Positions 53,601 to 62,901 are shown, numbered from the stretch's first letter. The stretch: 64,000 bases of DNA from Pseudobacter ginsenosidimutans (GCF_007970185.1 NZ_CP042431.1:3844001-3908000), one strand, 5' to 3'. The notes: generated by a model not told the origin, from the sequence alone. Numbers and translations: made by a program.

Positions 53601-54669
53601 AGGAATATGGTGCAGCAGGATCGCCTGTAGGATAATTCTTCTTTCCTGTGATCACCAGGCTGCCATTGCGGACCCGTGCATTATCATATGATGAATCGGT
53701 ATACACCTGTTGTTCACTGTTGATCCATCCTTTTGGACGAGGATCGGTTGTCCATTTTGCGGGGTTGGGCTGACCTTCATAATCGAACTCATCATTATAG
53801 ATCATCGTCCATTCGGGATTGCCATCAAACACCACAGACCCCTTTGCAGTGTAGCTAACTGCTTTTGGGTTTTGAAGTGCAGCAGAGTCAACCGTCAGGC
53901 GGAGCGTTGTAGTGGAATAATTAGCGGAAGAGTTGCCGCTGAGCAGGATGTTCACTGTGCTGTCGTTCTGTCTTAGGATATTGCTGACCGTTATACCCGG
54001 CGGTAATATGGAGGTGTGCCAGTGGGAAGGGATGATCACAGGTTTGAATCTATCGCCTGTGATTTTTACTTCGATATTTGTCCCGTTCTCATTACCCATG
54101 GGGATATGCTGGCTGGTGAGCCGGATGCTGGTGGGATTCGGCGCTTCGATATGATCGAAGTAAAGAATGCCATTCGCTTTTTTCCCATCGATAAACTGAA
54201 TAGTGATCCGGTTGAGATCAGTACGATGATTGATGCCGGTAAATGTGAACTCCACTTCTTCCCATTGGTTCAGATTTTGGATCCGGTATGTTTTGAAAAC
54301 GGCCTGTGTGTAATCACTGCCGGGTTGCAGCTTGAACAACACTTCTTCCCGTACATTGCTGTATACGCGCATCCGGAAAGTGGCGCCGGCGGAAAGATCG
54401 AGCGGTGCAGGCAGGCTGCAGCTGGCAGCCATATAGGGAGAGCAGCTGGTGTCTTTCGTGAATTTTGCCACATGTGAACTGGAGTTCACCCCAGATGGTG
54501 CAGGATTGGCTGCATTGAAGATGACGGAACCAGTGGCATTGGCGCCGGCATTGTAGATCCAGTTACCGGAGCCCGGGCCATTGCCCTCCATATCATCGAT
54601 AAGGATGTATTGAGCATGGCTGCTGCTCCATGCAATGGTGCACAGGAGCAGTATGAGTAGATTTTTCAT
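50611..54669 (-). CDS. GH16 endo-beta-glucanase, multi-modular, T9SS-secreted
   Basis: A 1352-residue exported enzyme: signal peptide (1-19), an N-terminal carbohydrate-binding-like domain (about 22-180), and a GH16 catalytic domain (about 285-525) with the active site GEIDILEH (ExDxxE, near residue 405) and WPAFWLMP before it. Ig-like/BIG2 repeats follow. There are three CBM6-like modules: about 625-750 (ARIEAENFDNS), about 930-1050 (LYEAESSSARA) and about 1140-1265 (HHEAESCAFRH). A T9SS sorting domain (about 1275-1352: VSPNPATGNIII) ends it. GH16 enzymes with this ExDxxE form usually cut beta-1,3 or mixed-linkage glucans such as laminarin or fungal wall glucan; the exact substrate is inferred. 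It belongs to the SusCD locus upstream. Confidence 0.93.
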   Translation of the reverse strand: MKNLLILLLCTIAWSSSHAQYILIDDMEGNGPGSGNWIYNAGANATGSVIFNAANPAPSGVNSSSHVAKFTKDTSCSPYMAASCSLPAPLDLSAGATFRMRVYSNVREEVLFKLQPGSDYTQAVFKTYRIQNLNQWEEVEFTFTGINHRTDLNRITIQFIDGKKANGILYFDHIEAPNPTSIRLTSQHIPMGNENGTNIEVKITGDRFKPVIIPSHWHTSILPPGITVSNILRQNDSTVNILLSGNSSANYSTTTLRLTVDSAALQNPKAVSYTAKGSVVFDGNPEWTMIYNDEFDYEGQPNPAKWTTDPRPKGWINSEQQVYTDSSYDNARVRNGSLVITGKKNYPTGDPAAPYSSARVISLGKMEFLYGKAEMRAKLPRARGSWPAFWLMPTTNAYGNWPKSGEIDILEHVGNNFGKAMCAVHTENKNWTNGGNLGGNQILPDLDTAYHVYGVEWSPDSLRFTHDGVGFYTYVNPHTDWKDWPFDKPFYVILNIAMGGGMGGTIVDADWPDSMLVDYVRISQKGLGTPYPDSISISPADISVLPGKTQIFTAKVLDQNGHVMTGITPSWSISGNGNTIDASGLATINSSGVITAIANVDTFTVQGSTNINVRPVNYKPVPARIEAENFDNSNGGRTETTADTSGVLNMSYIGNGTWFEYDIDVPDNAAYRLRFRVAVSTASKFSIYNDTTALGSVTLPPSGGWQQWMTVTSAPIILGPGPKTIRIHSHSAGWNFNWLQVVPAGDHAVAAVAIQPDSARIFTGGNVQLTAIGYDADSNYIMLSPAATWSTSGAGALVTSNGLFSSDSAGIFTVSASSGTLSGLAIVNVSGTPVLSRISIVPDTIIVPLGASQQFTAKGFDQYNTQVPLTGTITWTSTGSQNSITQTGLFTAGNIPGSFLVGASSGGVTGTLDLELGYTCTVNNLYEAESSSARAPGLTPVATDDSSGSQHFDGVSSGKWFAYNNLKVPSAGRYNIRLRISTTAPASIRIGHGAFTFRIIQVPSTGGNWQTISDTVTLPALSYTGIHAASGSFRFNWFTIDNCASAPPAVRLELLPDTVAMLVGEGRQFTATGYDANDQPIQLPGINWSVNGNGNTIDSTGLLSANALPGNYQVIADWQAFSDTALVQLSCAFTQHHEAESCAFRHSGPSLEACTDAGGGKNFTGLVPGHWFAYNTLNVPSAGLYRISFRVLTTAPASFKIGHSTFNFGIKSIPSTNGAWQTITDTITLPALTYTGIHVISGNPKFNWFLIDNCTNSGMLTVQQNSTREISIRENRLAVSPNPATGNIIISTGNTVYRDIKVFDMSGRLVATWPVAPGQRTITKDISHFVSGIYLLLFQGPSGQQSLRVVRQ

Positions 54670-54715
54670 ATAGCAGGCAGGTTTAGTTAGATAAATGATT
54701 CAAAGAACGGAGTTG

Positions 54716-54747
54716 GACAGTCACTCGCCGGGAGGCGAGCGACTGTC
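54716..54747. repeat. REP-like palindrome, exact copy of the 38949 element
   Basis: Bases 54720-54745 are the exact reverse complement of 38949-38974 (26 of 26). The hairpin extends to 54716-54747 (GACAGTC with GACTGTC outside CTCGCC/GGCGAG). It lies in the 96-bp gap between the FAD oxidoreductase and GH16 genes. Confidence 0.85.
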
Positions 54748-54765
54748 AAATTCAGTGTATAATAG

Positions 54766-56757
54766 CTACATAGGGATCAGCAGTACTGCGTCGGCAAACA
54801 CGAGACCATTGGCTCCGTTGTTGGAGATTTCTATGTAAACAGGCTGTTCTTTTTCCAGCCGGTGTTTACCCAGGCTGATCCATTCACCGGAAGTTTGTCC
54901 TTCCACGGTAATGTCTGCAGCTTTGATATCGATGTGTTTGGTGACGGCGCCATCGAACAAACTAACAGGTATAACCGAAGAAATACCTGACAGTTTTGGG
55001 ATATAGGTGTACACCTGGTAATCGCCGGATTGCGTCAGCTGTGGAAGAAAACGGATCGATTTTGGCTCCTTGCCTTTACTGCTGTCTATCAGCATGGATT
55101 GACCATAGGAACCTCTTTTGTGATGGCTCCAGCTGCCTGTTTGCTGAACATGCGCGGTATCGTCGTTATCAACAACCAGCTCTGGTGTTCTTCCATTCAT
55201 CAAAGGATCTTTCGCCAGCAATGATTGAATGGCTTTTGCATCAACCTGCTGCACAGTGGTCTTTTCTTTGATAGCGAGTGTTGCTGCAATAGCTGCGGAC
55301 TGGCCCAGTACCATGAACACAGGCTCCATGCGTATGGAGCCATAGGCGATATGGCTGGCAGACAAACAAACAGGAACCAGCAGGTTTGTACATTCCGATG
55401 CTTTGGGAATAATGGAACGGTAGGAAATAGGATAGGGGCCAAATCCACCGATCTCCACATTGCCTTCATTCTTCACCATACCGTTCACCACTATACGCTG
55501 ACAGTTATGCGAATCCATGGTGTAGGCAGCCAGGCCGATAGTGTCTTCCACAATCTCCCTGCCTTCGCAGTTGTGCTGCGTCATTACATAGGCGCCGATC
55601 ATGCGGCGCGCTTCCCGAACATAGAGTTGTGGTGACCAGTGATTGTTTTCAATGTACTCGTCTTTTGGATATCCCCATTGCAGCATTTGTTTGCGCAGGT
55701 GTTCGGGCATACGCTCATCATGTCCGATAAAATAGAGTAATCCCTTTGTGTAATCTTCATGCTCTTTCCAGATCTTTTTACGGGTGGCGTAATCGGCTTC
55801 GGGATAGTTATGGTTCATGCCGATCATATCCGTTGAAATGGGACCGTTATTATTGATATCGGTCTTGTTGTTGGGCATCAGATCAAATTTCAGGAAACCC
55901 CAGAGATCGCCGGGAACTTTGTGTTTGAGGTAACGAAGCAGGAGCTCGTAACGGGCCGGGTCATAATTATCAGGTTGAGTGATGGGCACCAGATTGGCCG
56001 GATCCCTGCTAAGACAGATCCTGAAATTATAGGCCTGTACTTTTTTGTCGCCGCTTCCCTGTGCAGCAAGACTGCCATCACTTACTCCCCAGATCAGTCC
56101 GCTGCTGCTGTTGCCGGGGATCTTGTAGGGATCGATGCCATCGGGGAACTGATGGCCTTCCAGTACCTGCACGCCATTGTATGTTTCTTTGTACAAGCTG
56201 TTGTCCTCACGTCCTACTGTATACGAAATACCAGCCTTTGCCATGAGATCCCCCTCATAGGAGCAGTCGAGGAACATGGAAGCATCGATCTTTTTCGGGT
56301 GGCCGCCGGCAACAGAATCGACAGTGATGGAGATGATTTTCCCATCTGCTTTTTCCACTGCAGAAAGTTGATGACCATAGATCACCTGCACTTTTGCATC
56401 GCTGATCAGATCTTTCAGGATATTCTCTGCAACATGCGGCTCAAATATCCATTGTTCCAGTTTTCCATAATGTTTGCCAACACGGCGGTAGAAGTCGAGA
56501 GCAAGACCGCTGATCGCGTATTTGTTGCCGATATCTGTATAGCCAAGTCCACCGGAAGTAAGGCCACCGAGACGATGGCCGGGCTCTATCAGCAATACAT
56601 TCATGTTCATCTTTGCTGCGGTATAGGCGGCCATCACGCCCGCCGCATTCCCGCCATAGATGCAGATATCGGTCTTTGTTTGATTGGTGTTGTTCTCACA
56701 ACCTGCCAGGCAGACGATGCCTGACAGGAAAAGAAATAACCCTCTGAAATATTTCAT
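54766..56757 (-). CDS. FAD-dependent oxidoreductase lipoprotein with golvesin-like C-terminal domain
   Basis: A 663-residue predicted lipoprotein (lipobox CLAGC, Cys20). Residues about 30-530 form an FAD-dependent oxidoreductase of the FAD_oxidored family, with dinucleotide motif IYGGNAAGVMAAYTAAKM and the following HRLGGLTSGGLGYTD. The C-terminal part (about 535-663) is beta-rich with GSYGQSMLIDS and GDYQVYTYIPK, typical of the golvesin/xanthan-lyase C-terminal carbohydrate-binding fold. Members occur in Bacteroidota polysaccharide loci, but their substrates are poorly known. It lies 37 bp after susD and is presumably in the same operon. Confidence 0.88.
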   Translation of the reverse strand: MKYFRGLFLFLSGIVCLAGCENNTNQTKTDICIYGGNAAGVMAAYTAAKMNMNVLLIEPGHRLGGLTSGGLGYTDIGNKYAISGLALDFYRRVGKHYGKLEQWIFEPHVAENILKDLISDAKVQVIYGHQLSAVEKADGKIISITVDSVAGGHPKKIDASMFLDCSYEGDLMAKAGISYTVGREDNSLYKETYNGVQVLEGHQFPDGIDPYKIPGNSSSGLIWGVSDGSLAAQGSGDKKVQAYNFRICLSRDPANLVPITQPDNYDPARYELLLRYLKHKVPGDLWGFLKFDLMPNNKTDINNNGPISTDMIGMNHNYPEADYATRKKIWKEHEDYTKGLLYFIGHDERMPEHLRKQMLQWGYPKDEYIENNHWSPQLYVREARRMIGAYVMTQHNCEGREIVEDTIGLAAYTMDSHNCQRIVVNGMVKNEGNVEIGGFGPYPISYRSIIPKASECTNLLVPVCLSASHIAYGSIRMEPVFMVLGQSAAIAATLAIKEKTTVQQVDAKAIQSLLAKDPLMNGRTPELVVDNDDTAHVQQTGSWSHHKRGSYGQSMLIDSSKGKEPKSIRFLPQLTQSGDYQVYTYIPKLSGISSVIPVSLFDGAVTKHIDIKAADITVEGQTSGEWISLGKHRLEKEQPVYIEISNNGANGLVFADAVLLIPM

Positions 56758-56794
56758 AATCCAGTTCCATTAAGATTGAGAAAATCGAAGCGGC

Positions 56795-58252
56795 TTAGTA
56801 CCCGGGATTCTGATCACGGGTAGGGTCAAGCGCTGTATTGCCATTGAATTCGCGCGGAGGGATCGGCCAGAGCATATGCTTATCTGCCACTGTAAGTCCT
56901 TCCACTTCCTGGATCACTTCTTTTACTAATCCAAGTCGTTTCAGATCGAACCAGTGTTTGCCTTCTCCGATCGATTCATAGCCGTGCTCCAGCACTACGC
57001 GCCGTACAAAGGCATCGAGTGATGCAAAATCACCAACAGCAAGATCTACGGACGGATCTGGCGTATTGGCGGGCTTGCCGTAAGCACGGCGGCGGACCAT
57101 GTTCAGTTTTTCTACCGCATCGGCAGTCACTGCGTTATTGGATACTGCTTCAGCTTCGGCATAGAAAAGTAAAAGATCGGAATATTTATAAAGCGGGTAA
57201 TCATTATTGGCCGCTGCCTGAACGGTTGCCTGGCGGTCACTGAATTTTTTACAGAGAACAGTAGTTTTCTGTGGCACACCTACATCGGATGGATACCAGT
57301 TGAAATAATAACGCAGATCGGCCCTGTCCCAGTTTTTCAGAAAAGGGTTCAGGGAATCGCTGTAAATGGTGGCAAAACCTCCTGGCGGGAAATGGGTGGT
57401 TTTGGAGGCATGCAGGTAAGCAAGGTATTGGTACCCCTGTCCGGATACTTTGGAGGAGTATTTGAAATACAGGATCTCTTCCGATGTATTATTGGCATCA
57501 CGTCCGTACAATTGTTCAAAGTCAGCACCCACTGAAACCGGCACCAGGGAATATTTTTTCGATTCTATCACTTCATTGGCTGCACGGCGGGCGAGATCAT
57601 ATTTTTTCAGTGTGAGCGCCACTTCTGCCAGGGTTGTCTTTGCAGCCCATTTGGTGGCAGCGCCTACCAGGCGTGGATTATCAGGAAGATATTGTTCGGC
57701 AAACAACAGGTCAGATTCGATCAGTTCATATATTTTGTCCGCACTGGTTTTGGGAACATTGATGGAATCGAGATTGTTTTCCGTATGCAATGGAATACCG
57801 GCCCAGTTCCTTACCAGGTGAAAGTAATAGAGCGCGCGCAGGAACCTGGCTTCTCCGATATATTTGTTCTTGTCTGCTTCCGTAACAAGTGTTGCGAGCG
57901 GCGCTTTCTTAATGATGAGATTGGCATTGCGAACACCTTTATAAAAATTGTTCCAGGTATCGGTAATACGGCCAACATTATTATTGTCGAGCCCCTGGTA
58001 AGTATTCATAGGCGCAAAGCTGCCACGGCCGTACATGTATTCGGTATTGATCTCATGTTGAATGGTATAGAAGCCACCAAAAGTGGAGAGGTAGCGAACC
58101 GTTTCATAAATGGCATTCAGCCCGGATTCGATCTCTACGTTGGTGGTGTAAAAATTTTCCTCGGCCATCGCCTGGGGGCGCTCGTCGAGCCATTTGGAGC
58201 AGGAGGCCAGCAGGAAAAGGCTGAGCCCGGCAGTTATCAGGAATGATTTCAT
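56795..58252 (-). CDS. susD: SusD/RagB family nutrient-binding outer membrane lipoprotein
   Basis: A 485-residue surface lipoprotein that caps the SusC transporter and captures glycans. The lipobox is LLASC (Cys18), followed by the SusD opening KWLDERPQ and ENFYTT. TPR-like helices and the C-terminal RagB motif (GEGKHWFDLKRLG, then LWPIPPREFNGN and NPGY) are complete. Length is standard. It lies 27 bp after susC. Confidence 0.95.
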   Translation of the reverse strand: MKSFLITAGLSLFLLASCSKWLDERPQAMAEENFYTTNVEIESGLNAIYETVRYLSTFGGFYTIQHEINTEYMYGRGSFAPMNTYQGLDNNNVGRITDTWNNFYKGVRNANLIIKKAPLATLVTEADKNKYIGEARFLRALYYFHLVRNWAGIPLHTENNLDSINVPKTSADKIYELIESDLLFAEQYLPDNPRLVGAATKWAAKTTLAEVALTLKKYDLARRAANEVIESKKYSLVPVSVGADFEQLYGRDANNTSEEILYFKYSSKVSGQGYQYLAYLHASKTTHFPPGGFATIYSDSLNPFLKNWDRADLRYYFNWYPSDVGVPQKTTVLCKKFSDRQATVQAAANNDYPLYKYSDLLLFYAEAEAVSNNAVTADAVEKLNMVRRRAYGKPANTPDPSVDLAVGDFASLDAFVRRVVLEHGYESIGEGKHWFDLKRLGLVKEVIQEVEGLTVADKHMLWPIPPREFNGNTALDPTRDQNPGY

Positions 58253-58279
58253 ATATGCAAAGTTTTTCGATGATTAGTT

Positions 58280-61200
58280 TTAGAATCCGCAACGAATACC
58301 AACAGTGAATGACTTGCTGTTGGGATAAACAGTATAGTCCAGACCCTGCTGAATGGAATCGGCAGCTCCATAAGCATTCACTTCCGGATCATAACCGGAG
58401 TAATTGGTGATCACTATCATGTTCTGTGCGCTCACATATAATTGAGCGGATTTTACAGCCTTTGTGCCGAGTTTTGCAACAGGAATATTGTAAGCCAGTT
58501 GAATGTTCTTGAACTTCAGGTAAGATCCGTCTTCCACAAATCTTGTCGAGAAATTTGCAGTGATCTTGCTGGATGGCCTGGGGTATTTGGCATTGGTGTT
58601 TTCCGCTGTCCAGTGATTGGTATACACTTCCTCTGGTTGGTTCAGGCTCCATCCCATATCCAGTGTGCTGGCCTTGTTGAGATTGAACAGGTCATTGCCC
58701 TGTGATCCCTGGATGAACACTGTGAGCTCAAAGCCTTTGAATTTTGTAACGGAGCTCAGACCGTAAATGAAATCAGGATTGGGATCACCAATCACGCTGC
58801 GGTCAAGGTTATTGATGGACTTATCGCCATTCTTGTCCTGGTATTTGATATTCCCGGTTTCTGTATATCCTTCTTCTATGTAGCCATAGAAAGCGTACAG
58901 GGGAAGACCTTCGCGCAGCAGGTTCACATAGTCATTGATATTGCCTGTGAAAACATTGGGGCCAGCGATATCCTGACCTTTGTACAATTTTTCCACCTTA
59001 TTCCTGTTGAACGAGATATTGCCAGCGAGGTCCCATTTCCAGTCAGCGTTGTTGACCACCGTTGCATCTATTCCCAGTTCCACTCCCTTGTTGCTGATCT
59101 CGCCAATATTCTCCAATGAGGTTTCGTATCCGAATGATGTGGGCAACTGAACTTTGTTCAGGAGGTATTTGGTTTGCTTCTGATAATAATCGGCTGTAAA
59201 GCGGATCTTGTTTTTGAACAGGGCGAGTTCGAGGCCGAGGTCCAGTTGGTCTGTAACCTCCCATCTCAGTTTACTGGCATATTCCGGACGGGGAGCATAA
59301 CCGATAAAGAGGTCATTGCCAAATATGGTATTGTATGGTTGCAGGATATTGAGCGTCTGGTAAGATTTGATGGAAGTATTACCGGTGCGGCCATAAGATG
59401 CGCGCAGCTTCAGGTCGGATACTGCATGCAGGTTCTCCATGAATTTTTCGTTCGATGCCCTCCAGGCAATAGCAGCAGAGGGGAAATTGGCCCAGCGGTT
59501 TTCTTTGGAGTAGGCCGAAAATCCATCACGACGGAAACTTAATGTAAACAGGTAGCGGTTATCGAACCCGTAATTGATCCGGCCTACATAAGAAAGCAGA
59601 ACTGATTTTGAATAGGTGGATGTAGGTAATCCGGGTACGGCTGCTGATTGGATGCTTCCGGTGAATACTTCGTTACTCAGGAAATCAAGTGCATTGCCTG
59701 AGCCCATGCTGGTACTTTTATCTGCCTGCGCCATTATTCCACCCACCACATCGAGACTGTGTACTCCGCCGAAAACATTTTTATAGTTCAGGATATTTTC
59801 ATTGAGCAGGCTGGTGAACTGGTTGGTGTTCACGTTGGCATTGCCCGCAGAGTTCAGGCCATAGGGGTCTCTGTTCCGGAAATTGTCGTTGCGCGTATTG
59901 TTGTTGATAATATTTCCTGAAACGCGCAGTGAAAGATTCCTGGCAGGGTTGACCTGCAGATTCACATTCGCTACGATATCGTCTGACTGGAATCGGTTGG
60001 TAACTTCATTTCTGATGGCAATCGGGTTAACGATGGCATTGGAGATGATCGGGTATACGTCGGTCAGCCGTACATATTTTCCATCTGCAGTGTAGGGCCC
60101 TACTGTGGGCGGAGCGAAGAGCATTGCGCCGAACATATCACTGCCACGGTTACCCGTTTGCGAGTTCTGCAAACTTCTGTCTGACCTGGTATAGACCGCT
60201 GTAAATGCTACCGTGGCCGCTTTGCTGATATCGTGTTTGATATTTGCTCTTAAAGAATAACGGTTATAATCTGAATTGGGGATGATGCCCTCCTGCTGGA
60301 AAGCGCCACCAGACAGGAAGAAACTTGTTTTTTCAGAACCACCGCTGACACTCACATTGCTGTTGTACATGGGCGCCTTGCGTAAAAGAAGGTCCTGCCA
60401 GTCTGTACCTTTTACATTGCGTAAAGAATCAACCTGATTTTGTGTAAAGAAAGGAGCAAGCCCATCGTTTACTGCCCGTTCGTTGTAAAGGGACGCATAT
60501 TGAAACGGAGAGAGCAGTTTCAGCTTTTTGGTGATCGACTGAGTGCTGTATCCCAGATGGAGATTTACTTTTGTAGGCTGGTTCTTTTTTCCTGAACGGG
60601 TGGTAATCAGTACTACGCCACTGCCGCCCCTCGATCCGTACATTGCCGTGGAAGAGGCATCTTTCAGTATCTCCACTGATTCAACATCCTCAGTCTGGAG
60701 ATAAGTGGGGCTGCTGGGCAGACCATCGATGATGTATAGTGGTTCATTTCCTCCAAGGATGGAATTGGCGCCACGGATGCGGACGCTGATAGGGCTGCCG
60801 GGAGTGCCGTTGTTTTGAATAACCCTCACACCGGTTGCCCGGCCACTCAATGCCTGGATCACATTGGTAGTGGGGTAGGAGCTGATATCACTTCCTTTGA
60901 TCTGCGAAACGGAACCAGTAAGATCAGTCTTCTTAACACGGCCATAGGCGATCACAACAATATCTTTCTCTTCATTCTCTGCTGCAGTGAGCACTACATT
61001 GATAATGGTATTGTTCCTGTCCACCACAATTTCCTTCGATTCATATCCAACGAAAGAGATCACGAGAGTAGCGCCGGGATTCGCATCAAGCGAGAATGTT
61101 CCATCTGCGCCGGCATTGGTTCCCTGGTTGGTGTTCCTGATCATGATGGTGGCGCCTGGTAATGGCTGGCCTGACTCATTTACTACCCGGCCTTTGATGG

Positions 61201-61615
61201 GGATGAATGCAGGAATTATTTCCAGCAAGGAGTCCCTTACCGGTTTCGGTGTTTCTTTCGACTTCACCACTATGATCGAACCTACAATAGACCAGGTGAA
61301 TGGCTGATTCCTGAAACATTCTTCCAGCACTTCTTTCAATGGCCGGTTGCGGGAACGGACAGTTACCTTTTCTCCTTTTTCGATCAGCGACTGGTCGAAA
61401 AAGAAAACATAATCGCTTTGCTTTTCGATAATGTTGAAAACCCGGCCGAGCGGGGCTTTCTCAACATTCACTGTTATGGTCTGGCCGAATCCTTCGGCCC
61501 AGGCCTGCAGGCTGAACAATAACAGTAGTACTGCAGTTAGTTTCATAATGAGCAGCGTTTTAGCAATCGGTCTCCAACAGAGACGCATGGGTTTGCAATC
61601 AGGGCATAATAGCAT
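58280..61615 (-). CDS. susC: SusC/RagA TonB-dependent transporter with STN signalling domain
   Basis: A 1111-residue outer-membrane glycan importer. A long N-terminus (residues 1-45) holds the signal peptide. It is followed by an STN domain (about 47-112), a carboxypeptidase-regulatory-like barrel extension (about 135-220), the plug (about 225-335, with VIAYGRVKKTDLTGSVS) and a 22-strand barrel ending in GIRCGF. The STN domain marks it as a transducer that talks to FecR. The first ATG is at 61615; 61588 and 61546 are possible internal starts, the last giving a conventional signal MKLTAVLLLLFSLQAWA. Two palindromes (61646-61667, 61701-61729) lie between fecR and this gene. Confidence 0.95.
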   Translation of the reverse strand: MLLCPDCKPMRLCWRPIAKTLLIMKLTAVLLLLFSLQAWAEGFGQTITVNVEKAPLGRVFNIIEKQSDYVFFFDQSLIEKGEKVTVRSRNRPLKEVLEECFRNQPFTWSIVGSIIVVKSKETPKPVRDSLLEIIPAFIPIKGRVVNESGQPLPGATIMIRNTNQGTNAGADGTFSLDANPGATLVISFVGYESKEIVVDRNNTIINVVLTAAENEEKDIVVIAYGRVKKTDLTGSVSQIKGSDISSYPTTNVIQALSGRATGVRVIQNNGTPGSPISVRIRGANSILGGNEPLYIIDGLPSSPTYLQTEDVESVEILKDASSTAMYGSRGGSGVVLITTRSGKKNQPTKVNLHLGYSTQSITKKLKLLSPFQYASLYNERAVNDGLAPFFTQNQVDSLRNVKGTDWQDLLLRKAPMYNSNVSVSGGSEKTSFFLSGGAFQQEGIIPNSDYNRYSLRANIKHDISKAATVAFTAVYTRSDRSLQNSQTGNRGSDMFGAMLFAPPTVGPYTADGKYVRLTDVYPIISNAIVNPIAIRNEVTNRFQSDDIVANVNLQVNPARNLSLRVSGNIINNNTRNDNFRNRDPYGLNSAGNANVNTNQFTSLLNENILNYKNVFGGVHSLDVVGGIMAQADKSTSMGSGNALDFLSNEVFTGSIQSAAVPGLPTSTYSKSVLLSYVGRINYGFDNRYLFTLSFRRDGFSAYSKENRWANFPSAAIAWRASNEKFMENLHAVSDLKLRASYGRTGNTSIKSYQTLNILQPYNTIFGNDLFIGYAPRPEYASKLRWEVTDQLDLGLELALFKNKIRFTADYYQKQTKYLLNKVQLPTSFGYETSLENIGEISNKGVELGIDATVVNNADWKWDLAGNISFNRNKVEKLYKGQDIAGPNVFTGNINDYVNLLREGLPLYAFYGYIEEGYTETGNIKYQDKNGDKSINNLDRSVIGDPNPDFIYGLSSVTKFKGFELTVFIQGSQGNDLFNLNKASTLDMGWSLNQPEEVYTNHWTAENTNAKYPRPSSKITANFSTRFVEDGSYLKFKNIQLAYNIPVAKLGTKAVKSAQLYVSAQNMIVITNYSGYDPEVNAYGAADSIQQGLDYTVYPNSKSFTVGIRCGF

Positions 61616-61645
61616 ACCTTTAAGTTGTATTTACATTAACAATAT

Positions 61646-61667
61646 CTCTCCCGGAATTCCGGGAGAG
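61646..61667. promoter_or_regulatory. 22-bp perfect palindrome ahead of susC
   Basis: CTCTCCCGGAATTCCGGGAG plus AG (61646-61667) is its own reverse complement over all 22 bases and ends 31 bp before the susC start. It may be a protein-binding operator or a 5' leader hairpin. There is no T-run after it on the minus strand, so a terminator is less likely. Confidence 0.5.
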
Positions 61668-61700
61668 CTCTGGCAAAGAGACTTGTTATGGATACGTTTT

Positions 61701-61729
61701 AAGCCGGCAGTGCTCCAACACTCCGGCTT
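61701..61729. terminator. Hairpin between fecR and susC
   Basis: A strong stem (AAGCCGG at 61701-61707 with CCGGCTT at 61723-61729, plus inner CAGTG/CACT pairs) lies 6 bp past the fecR stop. On the minus strand only TTAAAA follows, so termination of fecR would be partial; on the plus strand it is followed by TTAGTTTTT. Confidence 0.45.
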
Positions 61730-61734
61730 AGTTT

Positions 61735-62901
61735 TTAACGGTCCAGTATCGTTAGTTTATTTCCATCCAATTTTGTATACACTTTACTAAACTCCAGTAC
61801 TTGCAATACTTCCTGGAGATCGCTTTTCCTGGGTATCTTTCCCCCGAATTTCTTATCAGGCACTTTTCCTTCGTACACCACATTTACATTGTACCAGCGT
61901 TCTATCTGGCGCATCAGCACCGGCAGGCTGGTATGATTGGTGATGAAGAGACCGTTCTTCCAGGCAATGGCTTCTTCAGTATCTATATTGCTCAGAAGCC
62001 TGAGTCCAGTCTGATCGCTTGACTGCGTCTGTTGCCCCGGTTTCAGATTCACGGACTGCTGACGATGCTCAACATTTACTGCACCCTCCAAAAGCGTAAC
62101 AGCTTTTGAAGTTTCATTTTCATATGCCATGATATTGAATTGAGTGCCGAGAACATTTACCTGCATGTCATTTACTTTAACACGGAATGGTTTCTGTGCA
62201 TCTTTCGCTATTTCGAAATAGGCTTCGCCCGTTAACTCAACTATCCTTTCTTTTCCGGGGAATGAAGTGGGGAAATGAAGAGAGGAGCCCGCATTCATCC
62301 AAACCCTGCTGCCATCGGCCAGCTGCAGTTGGTATTGTGCGCCCCTCGGTGTTTTCAGGGTATTGTAAACTACAGGGGCACCGGCATTTTTCGATGCATA
62401 AATTACCTGGCCATTGATCCCGGTGATCTGCGCATTACCCTGTGCAGGGATATTATTGGTGTTGCTGCCCTCCAGATGAATAGTGCTGCCATCAGCCAGC
62501 ACAAGGATCGCTTTGTCGTCTCCCGGCGCAATGCGTACGGGTGTTACAGGCGTTGCGGCAATGATTTTTTCGGGCTTGTCTTTTGAAAGTGCCAGGTACA
62601 GTGCAGTAGCGGAGAGAAGAATGGCCAATGATGCAGCAATGCCGAAAGCCATTCGTTTCTTACGCATCCTTTCCCGTATTTGTACCTGTTGATTGCGCGC
62701 CTCGACTCCGGCAAGCAAAGCCTCGGTCTTACTTTCTTCAAAAAAAGTTGAAGTGACAGGGACCTTATCCCAAAGCTCATCTATCAATGATACAGCTTCG
62801 GAATCGTTGAGCAGTTGTTCAAGTTCAGCCAGTTCTGCGGCACTGGCTGTGCCTTCATTGAAACGTTCCAGTATAAACTTAAGGCGATTCTTTTTATCCA
62901 T
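61735..62901 (-). CDS. FecR family anti-sigma factor
   Basis: A 388-residue inner-membrane regulator. A cytoplasmic N-terminal segment (about residues 1-84) that holds the sigma factor is followed by one membrane helix (about 86-103, FGIAASLAILLSATALYLAL). A periplasmic FecR domain (about 180-275, for example RGAQYQLQLADGSRVWMNAGS) and a C-terminal DUF4974 region (SLPVLMRQIERWYNVNVVYEG) complete it. It presumably keeps the ECF sigma factor inactive until the STN domain of SusC signals substrate. It lies 107 bp after the sigma gene. Confidence 0.94.
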   Translation of the reverse strand: MDKKNRLKFILERFNEGTASAAELAELEQLLNDSEAVSLIDELWDKVPVTSTFFEESKTEALLAGVEARNQQVQIRERMRKKRMAFGIAASLAILLSATALYLALSKDKPEKIIAATPVTPVRIAPGDDKAILVLADGSTIHLEGSNTNNIPAQGNAQITGINGQVIYASKNAGAPVVYNTLKTPRGAQYQLQLADGSRVWMNAGSSLHFPTSFPGKERIVELTGEAYFEIAKDAQKPFRVKVNDMQVNVLGTQFNIMAYENETSKAVTLLEGAVNVEHRQQSVNLKPGQQTQSSDQTGLRLLSNIDTEEAIAWKNGLFITNHTSLPVLMRQIERWYNVNVVYEGKVPDKKFGGKIPRKSDLQEVLQVLEFSKVYTKLDGNKLTILDR

